Shown here piece by piece: positions 28,317 through 35,558 of a stretch of 64,000 bases of DNA. Origin of the DNA: Comamonadaceae bacterium G21597-S1 (lineage in GTDB: Bacteria; Pseudomonadota; Gammaproteobacteria; Burkholderiales; Burkholderiaceae_C); NCBI GenBank assembly GCA_027214345.1, contig JAPWHR010000005.1:324645-388644 (forward strand). Direction: 5' to 3'. A program made the translations under genes and the position numbers. Each line of letters starts with the position of its first letter. The first letter of the stretch is position 1. The notes below the pieces were generated by a model, which made no database searches, was not told where the DNA came from, and worked only from the letters and a program-made list of their open reading frames with translations.

Positions 28317-28919
28317 ATGCAACGTGTCATCTACCGCGTGCTGGCGGTTTTTCTGGCGGCCAGCGGATTGATCGGCGTGGTGTTTCCGATTGGCGCCTTG
28401 TTCATGCCCGGCGGCCTCATGCTGCTGCCCGATACCCGTGCCTTCCTGGGGGCCGGTCGTGCGGATGTGGTGCCCACGGTGCGATCGGTGCATTGTTCGC
28501 CTGAATCGTTCGGCAGTCGACTGCGCAACGGGCCCATGCGACTGTGGGACTGCCAACTGGTCCTGGGCCCGGCAGCAACGAGATCTGCGTCCGGTTCAGC
28601 GCCCGATCCGTATGCCGGCATGACGCAGGAGCAGGCGTGCGCAGAGTTCCAGCGCCGCCTGGATTCACTGGCCGCGCCGACGGTACAGACGCCGGGAGAG
28701 TCGGCAACGCTGGGGCGGCGACTGCCATTCGATCGCGGCGGCGAGTTGCCGTCGTTGCGGCGCATGTCGCGCGATGGCGCACCGCCCGAATACGCGACTG
28801 TCTGGGGCTGGCGCGAACTTGCATCGCGCTGGTTCGTCTGGGGCGGCCTCGGGCTGTTGATGTTCGCTTGTGGTGCCGCGGCGCTGTACGCGGCGCGTGT
28901 GGGCTGGCGGAGGTACTAG
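28317..28919 (+). CDS. Two-helix membrane protein of unknown function
   Basis: The 200-residue protein has one hydrophobic helix at each end (VIYRVLAVFLAASGLIGVVF at residues 4-23; WFVWGGLGLLMFACGAAALYAA near the C-terminus) and an extracytoplasmic loop between them with three cysteines. This is the layout of DUF3592-like membrane proteins, but I see no decisive motif. GGGAGAAC precedes the ATG. It is divergent from codA and convergent with the NMT1-type transporter genes. Confidence 0.65.
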   Translation: MQRVIYRVLAVFLAASGLIGVVFPIGALFMPGGLMLLPDTRAFLGAGRADVVPTVRSVHCSPESFGSRLRNGPMRLWDCQLVLGPAATRSASGSAPDPYAGMTQEQACAEFQRRLDSLAAPTVQTPGESATLGRRLPFDRGGELPSLRRMSRDGAPPEYATVWGWRELASRWFVWGGLGLLMFACGAAALYAARVGWRRY

Positions 28920-28965
28920 GCAGGCCGGGTCGGGCCCCACGCTGCAACGAGCCGGCGCCGGGCGC

Positions 28966-28997
28966 AAAAAAGCCCCGGCTATCGCGACAGCCGGGGC
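28966..28997 (-). terminator. Rho-independent terminator of the NMT1-type ABC operon
   Basis: A 9-bp perfect stem (GCCCCGGCT / AGCCGGGGC) with an 8-base loop is flanked on the plus strand by six A residues at 28966-28971, giving a U-run on the minus-strand transcript. It lies 57 bases after the stop of the binding-protein gene. It could also stop plus-strand transcripts from the gene ending at 28919, although no T-run follows on that side. Confidence 0.88.
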
Positions 28998-29054
28998 CTT
29001 CGGATCGGTTGCCGCGGACGCAACGACGTGCGCGGCAAGCCTGGCGAAACCGTC

Positions 29055-30056
29055 TTACCTGGCTGCTTCCCAGACCGCGTGGGTATAACCGTCCTTGCCC
29101 GGATCCTTCTTGATCACCGGCGCGCTGCCGCTGGACAGCAGCACCTTGACCGTGCGCTCGTAGGCGGCCGGCTCCAGGTAACCCATCTTTGGCGAGTTGG
29201 CGTTGGTGATCAGCTTGGCGACGTTTTCCATCTGGCGTTTCTGCACCTTCTCGGTCGCGCTGCCGGACATGTCGGCAGCCACGACGATCTTGGCCGCACC
29301 GGCCGGATCCTTGACGGCTTCGTTCCAGCCCTTGAAGGTGGCCTTGAGGAACTTGGCCATGCGCTTGACGAAGGCCGGGTCCTTCAGGTTGGACTCGAGC
29401 ACGTACAGGCCGTCTTCCAGCGAGGCCACGCCCTGGTCTTCATAGAAGAAGGTGACCAGGTCGCTTTCCTTGACGCCGGCATCGATCACCTGCCAGTACT
29501 CGTTGTAGATCATGGTCGAGATACACGCGGCCTGGTTCTGCAGCAGCGGATCGACGTTGAAGCCCTGCTTCATGATCTTGATGTCGGTGTCGGGCTTGTA
29601 GCCGAGCTTGGCCATCCAGTTCAGGAACGGGTATTCATTGCCGCCGAACCACACTCCCAGGGTCTTGCCCTTGAGGTCTTTCGGGCTGGACACGCCGCTG
29701 GCCTTCTTGCAGGTCAGCATCATGCCGGAGCGGTTGAACACCTGGGCGATGTTGACCAGCGGCACGCCGGCCTCGCGGGCGGCCAGTGCGTCGGGCATCC
29801 AGTTGACGACCACGTCGGCACCCTTGCCGGCGATGACCTGGACCGGCGAGATGTCGGGGCCGCCGGCCTTGATCGTCACATCCAGGCCCTCGGCCTTGTA
29901 ATACCCCTTGGCCTGGGCCACGTAATAACCGGCGAACTGCGCCTGCGGCAGCCACTTGAGTTGCACGGTCACTTTCTCCTGCGCCGTGGCGGCGAATCCG
30001 GTGGCGGCAAGCACGCCTGCCAGCAGGATCTGGGTCAACTTCGAACGTCGGAACAT
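29055..30056 (-). CDS. NMT1/THI5-like ABC solute-binding protein (probable pyrimidine importer)
   Basis: The 333-residue receptor starts MFRRSKLTQILLAGVLAATG, with cleavage after GFAATAQ. GGAG precedes the ATG at 30056. The mature protein opens VTVQLKWLPQAQFAGYYVAQAKGYY, split by the family's aromatic substrate-clamp residues, as in NMT1/THI5 proteins that bind pyrimidine-like ring compounds. GVWFGGNEYPFLNW is a further family signature. It is the last gene of an ATPase-permease-permease-receptor operon and lies within the pyrimidine locus, so a pyrimidine base or precursor is the likely cargo. This is inferred, not proven. Confidence 0.85.
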   Translation of the reverse strand: MFRRSKLTQILLAGVLAATGFAATAQEKVTVQLKWLPQAQFAGYYVAQAKGYYKAEGLDVTIKAGGPDISPVQVIAGKGADVVVNWMPDALAAREAGVPLVNIAQVFNRSGMMLTCKKASGVSSPKDLKGKTLGVWFGGNEYPFLNWMAKLGYKPDTDIKIMKQGFNVDPLLQNQAACISTMIYNEYWQVIDAGVKESDLVTFFYEDQGVASLEDGLYVLESNLKDPAFVKRMAKFLKATFKGWNEAVKDPAGAAKIVVAADMSGSATEKVQKRQMENVAKLITNANSPKMGYLEPAAYERTVKVLLSSGSAPVIKKDPGKDGYTHAVWEAAR

Positions 30057-30161
30057 AAACACTCCTTGGGGTTGGGAAAAAGGGGACGGGTGATCAACAC
30101 GACAGCCTAATCGACGCCGGCATGGACGGCAATCGGTGCTGACGCGAAGTCTTGACATGGC

Positions 30162-31136
30162 TCATCGGCGGCCCCGGATCGAGGGATGCCAGAACGCGAC
30201 CTTGCGCTCCAGGCGGCTGAGCAAGGCATAGGCGGTGGACCCGGTCACGGCCGCGACCACGACGGCGGCCCAGACCAGCGTCATGTTCATCTTCAGTGCC
30301 TCGGTCGAGATGCGGAAGCCCAGCCCGGTTGTCGGCGAGCCGAAGAACTCGGCCACGATGGCGCCGATCAGCGCCAGGCTTGCGTTCACCTTGAGTGCTG
30401 CGAACATGAACGGCACGGCGGACGGCAGGCGCAGCGACCACAAGGTACGCAGGTAGCTGGCGGCGTAACTGTGCATCAGCTCGCGCTCGAGCCGCTGCGA
30501 GGCCTGCAGACCGGCCAGCGTGGAGACCAGCATCGGAAAAAAGGTCATCAACACGACCACCGCCGCCTTGGACGGCCATTCGAAGCCGAACCACATGATC
30601 GCGATAGGCGCCACGCCCACCAGCGGAATGGCACTGGTCAGCGACGCGATCGGCAGCAGGCCGCGTTGCAGGAAGGGCATGCGGTCGATCGCGATCGCGA
30701 CCAGGAAACCCAGGCTGCAACCCAGTGCCCATCCCACGAACACCGCCTTGACGACGGTCTGCACGAAGTCGCCGCCCAGCGTGCCCAGGTTCTCCCACAA
30801 GGAGGCCACGATCAGCGCCGGCGAGGGCAACAACACCCGCGGCACCTCGGCCGCGACCACCAGCAACTGCCAGAAATAGACGATCCAGATGCCGAACAAG
30901 GCTGCCGTCATGCTGGCGTAGAAACCGCTGCCGGTGCCCTGGATCGCCGCCACCCGACGGATGCCGACCGAGGCCAGAATGGCGAGCACGGCGGTGGCGC
31001 TCCAGAACGCGATGCCCACCGGCGCCTCGGGCGACGCCAGCGGCGAGAACATCAGCGCCAGCGCGAGCGCAAACGAGATTGCAACCAGCACCGCCGTCGC
31101 CTTGCCGTCGGGGGCGTTCGTGACGGCGGCGTTCAC
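30162..31136 (-). CDS. ABC permease of the NMT1-type system (second permease)
   Basis: This 324-residue BPD-type permease has several membrane helices and the EAA loop region (LERELMHSYAASYLRTLWSLRLPSAVPFMFAALKV, in two parts). It pairs with the permease upstream and the ATPase at 32085. Two starts are possible: GTG at 31136, eight bases after GGAGG, or GTG at 31199, which overlaps the upstream stop as GTGA and has AGGAGG six bases before it. The second would add a 21-residue repeat-encoded N-terminus (SRRAAPKASRPAARSAEASP). I use the shorter form because the extension is repeat sequence. Confidence 0.82.
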   Translation of the reverse strand: MNAAVTNAPDGKATAVLVAISFALALALMFSPLASPEAPVGIAFWSATAVLAILASVGIRRVAAIQGTGSGFYASMTAALFGIWIVYFWQLLVVAAEVPRVLLPSPALIVASLWENLGTLGGDFVQTVVKAVFVGWALGCSLGFLVAIAIDRMPFLQRGLLPIASLTSAIPLVGVAPIAIMWFGFEWPSKAAVVVLMTFFPMLVSTLAGLQASQRLERELMHSYAASYLRTLWSLRLPSAVPFMFAALKVNASLALIGAIVAEFFGSPTTGLGFRISTEALKMNMTLVWAAVVVAAVTGSTAYALLSRLERKVAFWHPSIRGRR

Positions 31137-31199
31137 TGGACTAGCCTCCGCGCTACGCGCTGCGGGGCGGCTCGCCTTGGGAGCGGCCCGGCGGCTCAC
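31137..31199 (-). repeat. 63-bp intergenic coupling repeat, single copy
   Basis: This unit begins at the stop codon of the upstream permease (GTGA overlap) and ends at the GTG of the next. It carries its own GGAGG followed by eight bases and GTG. On the minus strand it reads GCCGCCGGGCCGCTCCCAAG, then GCGAGCCGCCCCGCAGCGCG and TAGCGCGGAGG. It is 63 bases long, a multiple of three, so translation from 31199 continues in frame into the permease. It is related to the arrays at 34308-34500 and 42490-42668. Confidence 0.75.
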
Positions 31200-32095
31200 G
31201 CCTGCCTCCTGCGGCGCAACACCAGGTATTCGAGGCCGGCCATGGCCGCGGTCAGCACCAGGCCCAGCACGGCCGACATCACCAGGGCCGACCAGATCTG
31301 GATGGTCTGGCCGTAATACGAGCCGGTCAGCAGCCGTGCACCCAGGCCGGCCTGGGCGCCGGTCGGCAATTCGGCGACCATGGCGCCGACCAGGCTGGCC
31401 GCCACGCCGATACGCAGCGCCGGGAACAGGAAGGGCAGCGAGGCTGGCAGACGCAACATCCACAAGGCCTGCCACGGTGTGGCGGCGTAGGTGTGCAGCA
31501 TCTCGGTTTCGATCACCTGCGGCGAACGCAGCCCCTGCACCATGGCCACGGTGACCGGGAAAAAGGAAAGGTACATGGCAATCACCGCCTTGGGCGCCAC
31601 GCCGGTCAGGCCGATCGAGCCCAGGATGACCAGCACGATGGGCGCGATCGCCAGTACGGGGACCGACTGCGACGCGACGATCCACGGCAGCAAGGCCCGG
31701 TCCAGGGTGCGCGAATGCACGATGGCGATCGACAGCAGCAGCCCGAGTGCGGTGCCCATGACGAACCCCACCAGCGTCGACTCCGCGGTGACGGCCGTGT
31801 GGAACAGCAGGTTGCGCGGCGAGCCCAACGGCCAGCCGGTGATGCTGCCCCACAAATCCAGTGCGACCTGGTGCGGCGCCGGCAGCACCGGACGCTCCAT
31901 GGACCAGGTCGTGGCCACGAGTTGTTGCCAGTCCCACTGCACGTCGGACAGGTCGCGTTCGATCGCGCCCTGGGCATTGAGCGCCACCGCCAGGCCGTAC
32001 CAGGCCAGCACGATCAGCGCCAGCACGACCGCGATCGGCACGCCCTGGTGGGCCAGCGCCGCGACCCGGCTGTCGGCGCCTTGCTTATTCGTCAT
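31196..32095 (-). CDS. ABC permease of the NMT1-type system (first permease)
   Basis: The 299-residue permease has helices such as IAVVLALIVLAWYGLAVAL and FVMGTALGLLLSIAIV and the EAA-type loop VIETEMLHTYAATPWQALWMLRLPASLPFLF (in two parts). The ATG at 32095 lies inside the end of the ATPase gene (stop at 32085), so initiation probably depends on coupling; no strong ribosome site is present. ATGs at 32101 and 32131 are in frame but less likely. Together with the gene at 30162 it forms the membrane channel. Confidence 0.83.
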   Translation of the reverse strand: MTNKQGADSRVAALAHQGVPIAVVLALIVLAWYGLAVALNAQGAIERDLSDVQWDWQQLVATTWSMERPVLPAPHQVALDLWGSITGWPLGSPRNLLFHTAVTAESTLVGFVMGTALGLLLSIAIVHSRTLDRALLPWIVASQSVPVLAIAPIVLVILGSIGLTGVAPKAVIAMYLSFFPVTVAMVQGLRSPQVIETEMLHTYAATPWQALWMLRLPASLPFLFPALRIGVAASLVGAMVAELPTGAQAGLGARLLTGSYYGQTIQIWSALVMSAVLGLVLTAAMAGLEYLVLRRRRQA

Positions 32096-32891
32096 GGCCA
32101 TGGGCCAGCGCCTCGCGCACCTCGTGCGCAACCTGGACGAATTCGGCCGAGTCGCGCATGTCCAGCGTGCGTTCGTCGGGCAGTGGCGAATCGATGACCT
32201 TGACGATGCGCCCGGGCCGCGGCGACATGATGACGATGCGGCTGGACAGGTAGACCGCCTCGGCGATCGAGTGGGTCACGAACACGACGGTGCGGCGCTC
32301 GCGTTGCCACAGTTGCTGCAGCTGTTCGTTGAGCCGGTCGCGGGTGATCTCGTCCAGCGCGCCGAAGGGCTCGTCCATCATCAGGATGCGTGGCTCGAAC
32401 GACAAGGCGCGGGCGATCGACACCCGCTGCTGCATGCCGCCCGAGAGTTGCCACGGGTACTTGGATTCGAAGCCGGCCAGGCCTACGCGTTGCAGCTGCT
32501 CGCGTGCGATGGATTCGCATTCGGCGGCGCTGCGGCCGTGGATCTGCAGCGGCAGCTTGACATTGCCCAGCACGGTGCGCCACGGGAACAGGCCCGGCGC
32601 CTGGAACACGTAACCGTAGGCCCGTGCGAGCCGGGCCTCGTGCGGCGACACGCCATTGACCAGCGCACGGCCCGCGGTGATGTGCTCCAGGTCGGCGATC
32701 ACGCGCAGCAAGGTGGTCTTGCCGCAGCCCGAGGGGCCGATCAGCGAGACGAACTGCCCCGGCTCGATGGCCAGGTCGACGTTGCTCAGCGCATGCACCG
32801 GAGCGTCGCTGTGCGGGTTGTAGATCAACGACGCGTTCTTGACGTCGACGGCCAGGGTTGCTGGATTCGTTTCGGGGGATGCCACGGTCAT
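32085..32891 (-). CDS. ABC ATPase of the NMT1-type importer
   Basis: The 268-residue nitrate/taurine-type ATPase has Walker A LIGPSGCGKTTLL, Q-loop YGYVFQAPGLFPW, signature LSGGMQQRVSIARAL, Walker B ILMMDEPFGALDE and H-loop VFVTHSIAEAV. The start is ATG at 32891, which overlaps the stop of the repeat ORF upstream (TGATG). A GTG one codon earlier is also possible. It heads the operon ATPase-permease-permease-receptor. Confidence 0.88.
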   Translation of the reverse strand: MTVASPETNPATLAVDVKNASLIYNPHSDAPVHALSNVDLAIEPGQFVSLIGPSGCGKTTLLRVIADLEHITAGRALVNGVSPHEARLARAYGYVFQAPGLFPWRTVLGNVKLPLQIHGRSAAECESIAREQLQRVGLAGFESKYPWQLSGGMQQRVSIARALSFEPRILMMDEPFGALDEITRDRLNEQLQQLWQRERRTVVFVTHSIAEAVYLSSRIVIMSPRPGRIVKVIDSPLPDERTLDMRDSAEFVQVAHEVREALAHGHDE

Positions 32892-33382
32892 CACGATTTC
32901 TCAAAGGTTCTTGTCAGGCGCCGTACGGCGCAGGCCCGCATATTGTGCCGGTCCAGGCCCCCACCGAACTGGCTCTGCCAGGCCGTAGGGGGCGCCCCCC
33001 AGTGGTAGTTCGGCCGGTTTACACGCAGTGAAACCGGACAGACAGGGGGCGTCCTTCCACCAGGGGCCGTCGCGCACGGCCGCTCCGAAGCGGCCGGCCC
33101 GCCCCCCAGTGGGGGGGTCGGCCGGTTTACACGCAGTGAAACCGGACAGACGGGGGGCGTCCTTCCACCAGGGGCCGTCGCGCACGGCCGCTCCGAAGCG
33201 GTCGGCCCGCCCCCCAGTGGGGGGGTCGGCCGGTTTACACGCAGTGAAATCGGACAGACGGGGGGCGTCCTGCATCCAGGGGCCGCCGCGCACGGCCGCT
33301 CCGAAGCGGTCGGCCCGCCCCCCAGTGGGGGGGTCGGCCGGTTTACACGCAGTGAAACCGGACAGACGGGGGGCGTCTTCAT
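32891..33382 (-). CDS. Open frame made of a 36-residue tandem repeat, bridging two transporters
   Basis: An ATG at 33382 begins one base after the TAG of the permease at 33384. The frame stays open for 163 codons and stops in a TGATG that overlaps the next ATPase start. Its sequence is about 3.5 copies of a 36-residue Pro/Arg/Gly-rich unit (PTPPLGGGPTASERPCA, then PPVCPVSLRVNR). An AAGGGAG lies about ten bases before the ATG. Other frames of this repeat are open too, because the period is divisible by three and GC-rich. It may therefore be a spacer that ribosomes cross rather than a gene for a working protein. Confidence 0.3.
   Translation of the reverse strand: MKTPPVCPVSLRVNRPTPPLGGGPTASERPCAAAPGCRTPPVCPISLRVNRPTPPLGGGPTASERPCATAPGGRTPPVCPVSLRVNRPTPPLGGGPAASERPCATAPGGRTPPVCPVSLRVNRPNYHWGAPPTAWQSQFGGGLDRHNMRACAVRRLTRTFEKS
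32985..33378 (-). repeat. 108-bp tandem repeat array, about 3.5 copies
   Basis: The marker TTTACACGCAGTGAAA recurs at 33018, 33126, 33234 and 33342, exactly 108 bases apart. Each unit holds three potential hairpins: GGTTT-N10-AAACC, GGCCGCT-CCGA-AGCGGTC, and CCCCCC-AGT-GGGGGG. Units differ by only a few bases, which indicates recent duplication. The array fills the 490-base gap between the nucleoside-type and NMT1-type ABC operons. There are no unique spacers, so it is not a CRISPR. Confidence 0.9.
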
Positions 33383-33383
33383 C

Positions 33384-34307
33384 CTAGCGTTCTCCCTTGC
33401 GGTACGGTTTCATCAGGGCCTGCGGGTAACTCGCCTTGCGTGCGACCAGCACCAGGGCGGCGATGGACAACACGTACGGCAGCATCAGGTACATCTGGTA
33501 GGGCAGGGTGGCGCCGCCCGATTGCTGCAGCCGCAGCTGCAGCGCGTCGAAGAATGCGAACAACACGGCGCCGAGCAAGGCCTTGCCGGGTCGCCAGGAC
33601 GCGAACACGACCAGCGCGACGCAGATCCAGCCGCGGCCGTTGACCATGTTGAAGAAAAACGCGTTGAAGGCCGACAGGGTCAGGAAGGAGCCGGCAACAC
33701 CCATCAACGCCGAGCCGGCGACGATGGCCCCGGTGCGCACGGCGGCCACCGACACGCCCTGGCCTTCGGCCGCCTGCGGGTTCTCGCCCACCATGCGTAC
33801 CGCCAGCCCGACCGGCGTGCGGTACAGCACATAGGCCAGCAACGGCACCATCACCAGGGCCAGCAGCGTCAGCGGCGTTTGCTGGGCCAGTACCGGGATG
33901 CCGATCCAGTCCATCTCGGCGAACGGCTCGACCGTCGGCGGTGTCGAGACCTTGGGGAAGCTGACGCGGTAGCCGTAATAACTCAGCGCGGTCGCCAGCA
34001 GCGTGATGCCCAGGCCGGAGACATGTTGCGACAGCGCCAGCGACACGGTGAGAAACGCATGCAACAGGCCGAAGACGGCACCGGTCAGCGCGGCGACCAG
34101 CACGCCGGTCCACAAGGAGGCGCCCCCGTAGACCGCCAGCCAGCCGGCAAACGCCCCGGCGACCATGATGCCTTCGATGCCCAGATTCAACACGCCGGCG
34201 CGTTCGCACAACAACACGCCCAGCGTGCCCAGGATCAGCGGCGTGGCGATGCGCAGCACGGCGATCCAGAACGCCGGTTGCGCCAGCATGTCGAGCACTT
34301 CGCTCAT
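33384..34307 (-). CDS. Nucleoside-type ABC permease, second subunit (NupQ/YufQ-like)
   Basis: The 307-residue branched-chain/ribose-type permease starts MSEVLDMLAQPAFWIAVLRIATPLILGTLG, split across two helices, with the family motif GVLNLGIEGIMVAGAF. It has about eight to nine helices. This family (BPD_transp_2) with a BMP receptor and tandem-domain ATPase forms nucleoside or purine/pyrimidine importers such as BmpDEFG or NupABC. Its ATG at 34307 overlaps the stop of a repeat-encoded micro-ORF (ATGA), and its GGAGGTGA ribosome site is supplied by the repeat. Confidence 0.88.
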   Translation of the reverse strand: MSEVLDMLAQPAFWIAVLRIATPLILGTLGVLLCERAGVLNLGIEGIMVAGAFAGWLAVYGGASLWTGVLVAALTGAVFGLLHAFLTVSLALSQHVSGLGITLLATALSYYGYRVSFPKVSTPPTVEPFAEMDWIGIPVLAQQTPLTLLALVMVPLLAYVLYRTPVGLAVRMVGENPQAAEGQGVSVAAVRTGAIVAGSALMGVAGSFLTLSAFNAFFFNMVNGRGWICVALVVFASWRPGKALLGAVLFAFFDALQLRLQQSGGATLPYQMYLMLPYVLSIAALVLVARKASYPQALMKPYRKGER

Positions 34308-34372
34308 GAAGTCACCTCCACGCTGCGCGCTGCGGTGCGAGCTTGCTTGGGGCGGCCCGGCGCAGCGCTCAT
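34304..34372 (-). CDS. Repeat-encoded 22-residue micro-ORF (array copy C)
   Basis: ATG at 34372 follows GGAGGTCTCTCC. The 22-codon product begins MSAAPGRPKQARTAARS and its TGA overlaps the permease ATG (ATGA at 34307-34304). The upstream micro-ORF stop also overlaps this ATG. The peptide is short, basic and low in complexity. A coupling role is more likely than a stable protein. Confidence 0.35.
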   Translation of the reverse strand: MSAAPGRPKQARTAARSVEVTS

Positions 34373-34500
34373 GGAGAGACCTCCACGCTGCGCGCTGCGG
34401 TGCGAGCTTGCTTGGGGCGGCCCGGCGCAGCGCTCACGGAGAGACCTCCGCGCTGCGCGCTGCGGTGCGAGCTTGCTTGGGGCGGCCCGGCGCAGCTCAT
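34308..34500 (-). repeat. Three tandem 65-bp coupling repeats between two permease genes
   Basis: The core CGCTGCGCGCTGCGGTGCG (plus-strand reading) starts at 34321, 34386 and 34451, a 65-base period. On the minus strand each unit runs start codon, GCCGGGCCGCCCCAAGCAAG, CTCGCACCGCAGCGCGCAGC, GGAGGT, and six bases to the next start. Sixty-five bases is exactly the period that lets 22-codon ORFs follow one another through ATGA overlaps. The gap between the two permeases is otherwise empty. Confidence 0.9.
34369..34500 (-). CDS. Repeat-encoded micro-ORF (array copies A and B)
   Basis: ATG at 34500 overlaps the TGA of the upstream permease (ATGA). Copy A is two bases shorter (63), so it reads in frame into copy B and gives 43 codons in all, stopping in an ATGA overlap with copy C at 34372. 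Copy B also has its own GTG at 34437 after GGAGGTCTCTCC, which would give the 22-residue form. Whether any peptide accumulates is unknown. Confidence 0.3.
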   Translation of the reverse strand: MSCAGPPQASSHRSAQRGGLSVSAAPGRPKQARTAARSVEVSP

Positions 34501-35558
34501 GCGCGGCGCACCCGGTATTGCGTCAGCAGCGTGGCCACGAGCACCGCGATCAGCGAGGCGGCGACGATGACGTCGGCGATGAAGGTCGGTACTCCGACGG
34601 CGCGGCTCATGCTGTCGGCGCCCACCAGCATGCCGGCGACGAATACGCTGGCCGCGACCACGGCCAGCGGGTGCAGGCCGGCCAACATCGCGATGACGAT
34701 GCCGGTGTAGCCGTAGCCGGGCGACATGTCCAGCGTGACGTAGCTGGTGCGGCCGGCGACCTCGATCGCGCCGGCCAGCCCGGCCAGCGCGCCGGACAAC
34801 ATGGCGACCAGCACCACGGTGCGTGTCACTGGCACGCCGGCGAAGGCGGCCGCGCGGGCATTGGCGCCGATGGCGCGGATGTCGAAACCGAGCACCGTGT
34901 AGCGCATCAGCACCCAGACGACGACGGCCAGCGCGCAGGCCCACAACAGCCCGGTGTGCAGGCGCGTCTGCGCAATGAGCTTGGACAGTTCCAGCTCGCC
35001 CAGCAGGCCCACGCTTTGCGGCCAACCCATGGCCAGCGGGTCCTTCATCGGGCCGTCGAGCATCATCGAGACGAACAGCAGCACGATGAAATTGAGCAGC
35101 AGCGTGGTGACCACTTCGTCGACGCCCAGGCGCGACTTGAGCAGGGCCGGACCCAGCAGCAGCAGCGCACCGGCCAGCGCACTGGCCAGCAGCATCAGCG
35201 CGAACAACAGGGCCGGGGGCAGGTCGAAACCGGTGCCGCCGTGCATGCCGCCGACCGCCACGGCAGCCAGCGCGCCGACGTAGAGCTGGCCTTCGGCGCC
35301 GATGTTGAACAGCCGGGCCTTGAACGCCACGGTGACGGCCAGGCCGGTGAAGATCAGCGGCACCGCGCGGGTCAGCGTCTCGCTGAGCGCGAACACCGAA
35401 CCGAAACCGCCCTTGAGCAACAAGGCATAGGTCTCCGTGACCGCTGCGCCGGCCCACCACACCAGTACGGAACTGACGAGCAGCGTGAACACGACCGCGC
35501 CGATCGGCGCGAGCACTAGCGCGGCGGTGGAATGGGTGTTGCGTTTTTCCAGCCTCAT
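34497..35558 (-). CDS. Nucleoside-type ABC permease, first subunit (NupP/YufP-like)
   Basis: The 353-residue BPD_transp_2 permease starts MRLEKRNTHSTAALVLAP; its ATG overlaps the ATPase stop (ATGA at 35555-35558). Motifs are KARLFNIGAEGQLYVGALAAV and GVDEVVTTLLLNFIV, and NPLAMGWPQ-like and GYGYTGIVIAMLAG segments as in YufP/BmpE proteins. It is longer than the second permease because of an N-terminal extension with one extra helix, normal for this subunit. It forms the channel with the 33384 product. Confidence 0.9.
   Translation of the reverse strand: MRLEKRNTHSTAALVLAPIGAVVFTLLVSSVLVWWAGAAVTETYALLLKGGFGSVFALSETLTRAVPLIFTGLAVTVAFKARLFNIGAEGQLYVGALAAVAVGGMHGGTGFDLPPALLFALMLLASALAGALLLLGPALLKSRLGVDEVVTTLLLNFIVLLFVSMMLDGPMKDPLAMGWPQSVGLLGELELSKLIAQTRLHTGLLWACALAVVVWVLMRYTVLGFDIRAIGANARAAAFAGVPVTRTVVLVAMLSGALAGLAGAIEVAGRTSYVTLDMSPGYGYTGIVIAMLAGLHPLAVVAASVFVAGMLVGADSMSRAVGVPTFIADVIVAASLIAVLVATLLTQYRVRRA

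Noticed and set aside
32985..33378. Possible CRISPR array from evenly spaced repeats
   Set aside because: The whole 108-bp unit is repeated, with no unique spacers and no cas genes nearby.
33522..35519. 665-codon open frame on the plus strand
   Set aside because: It is antisense to two clear permease genes, has Gln/His/Arg-rich composition and no family motifs, so it is a high-GC shadow.
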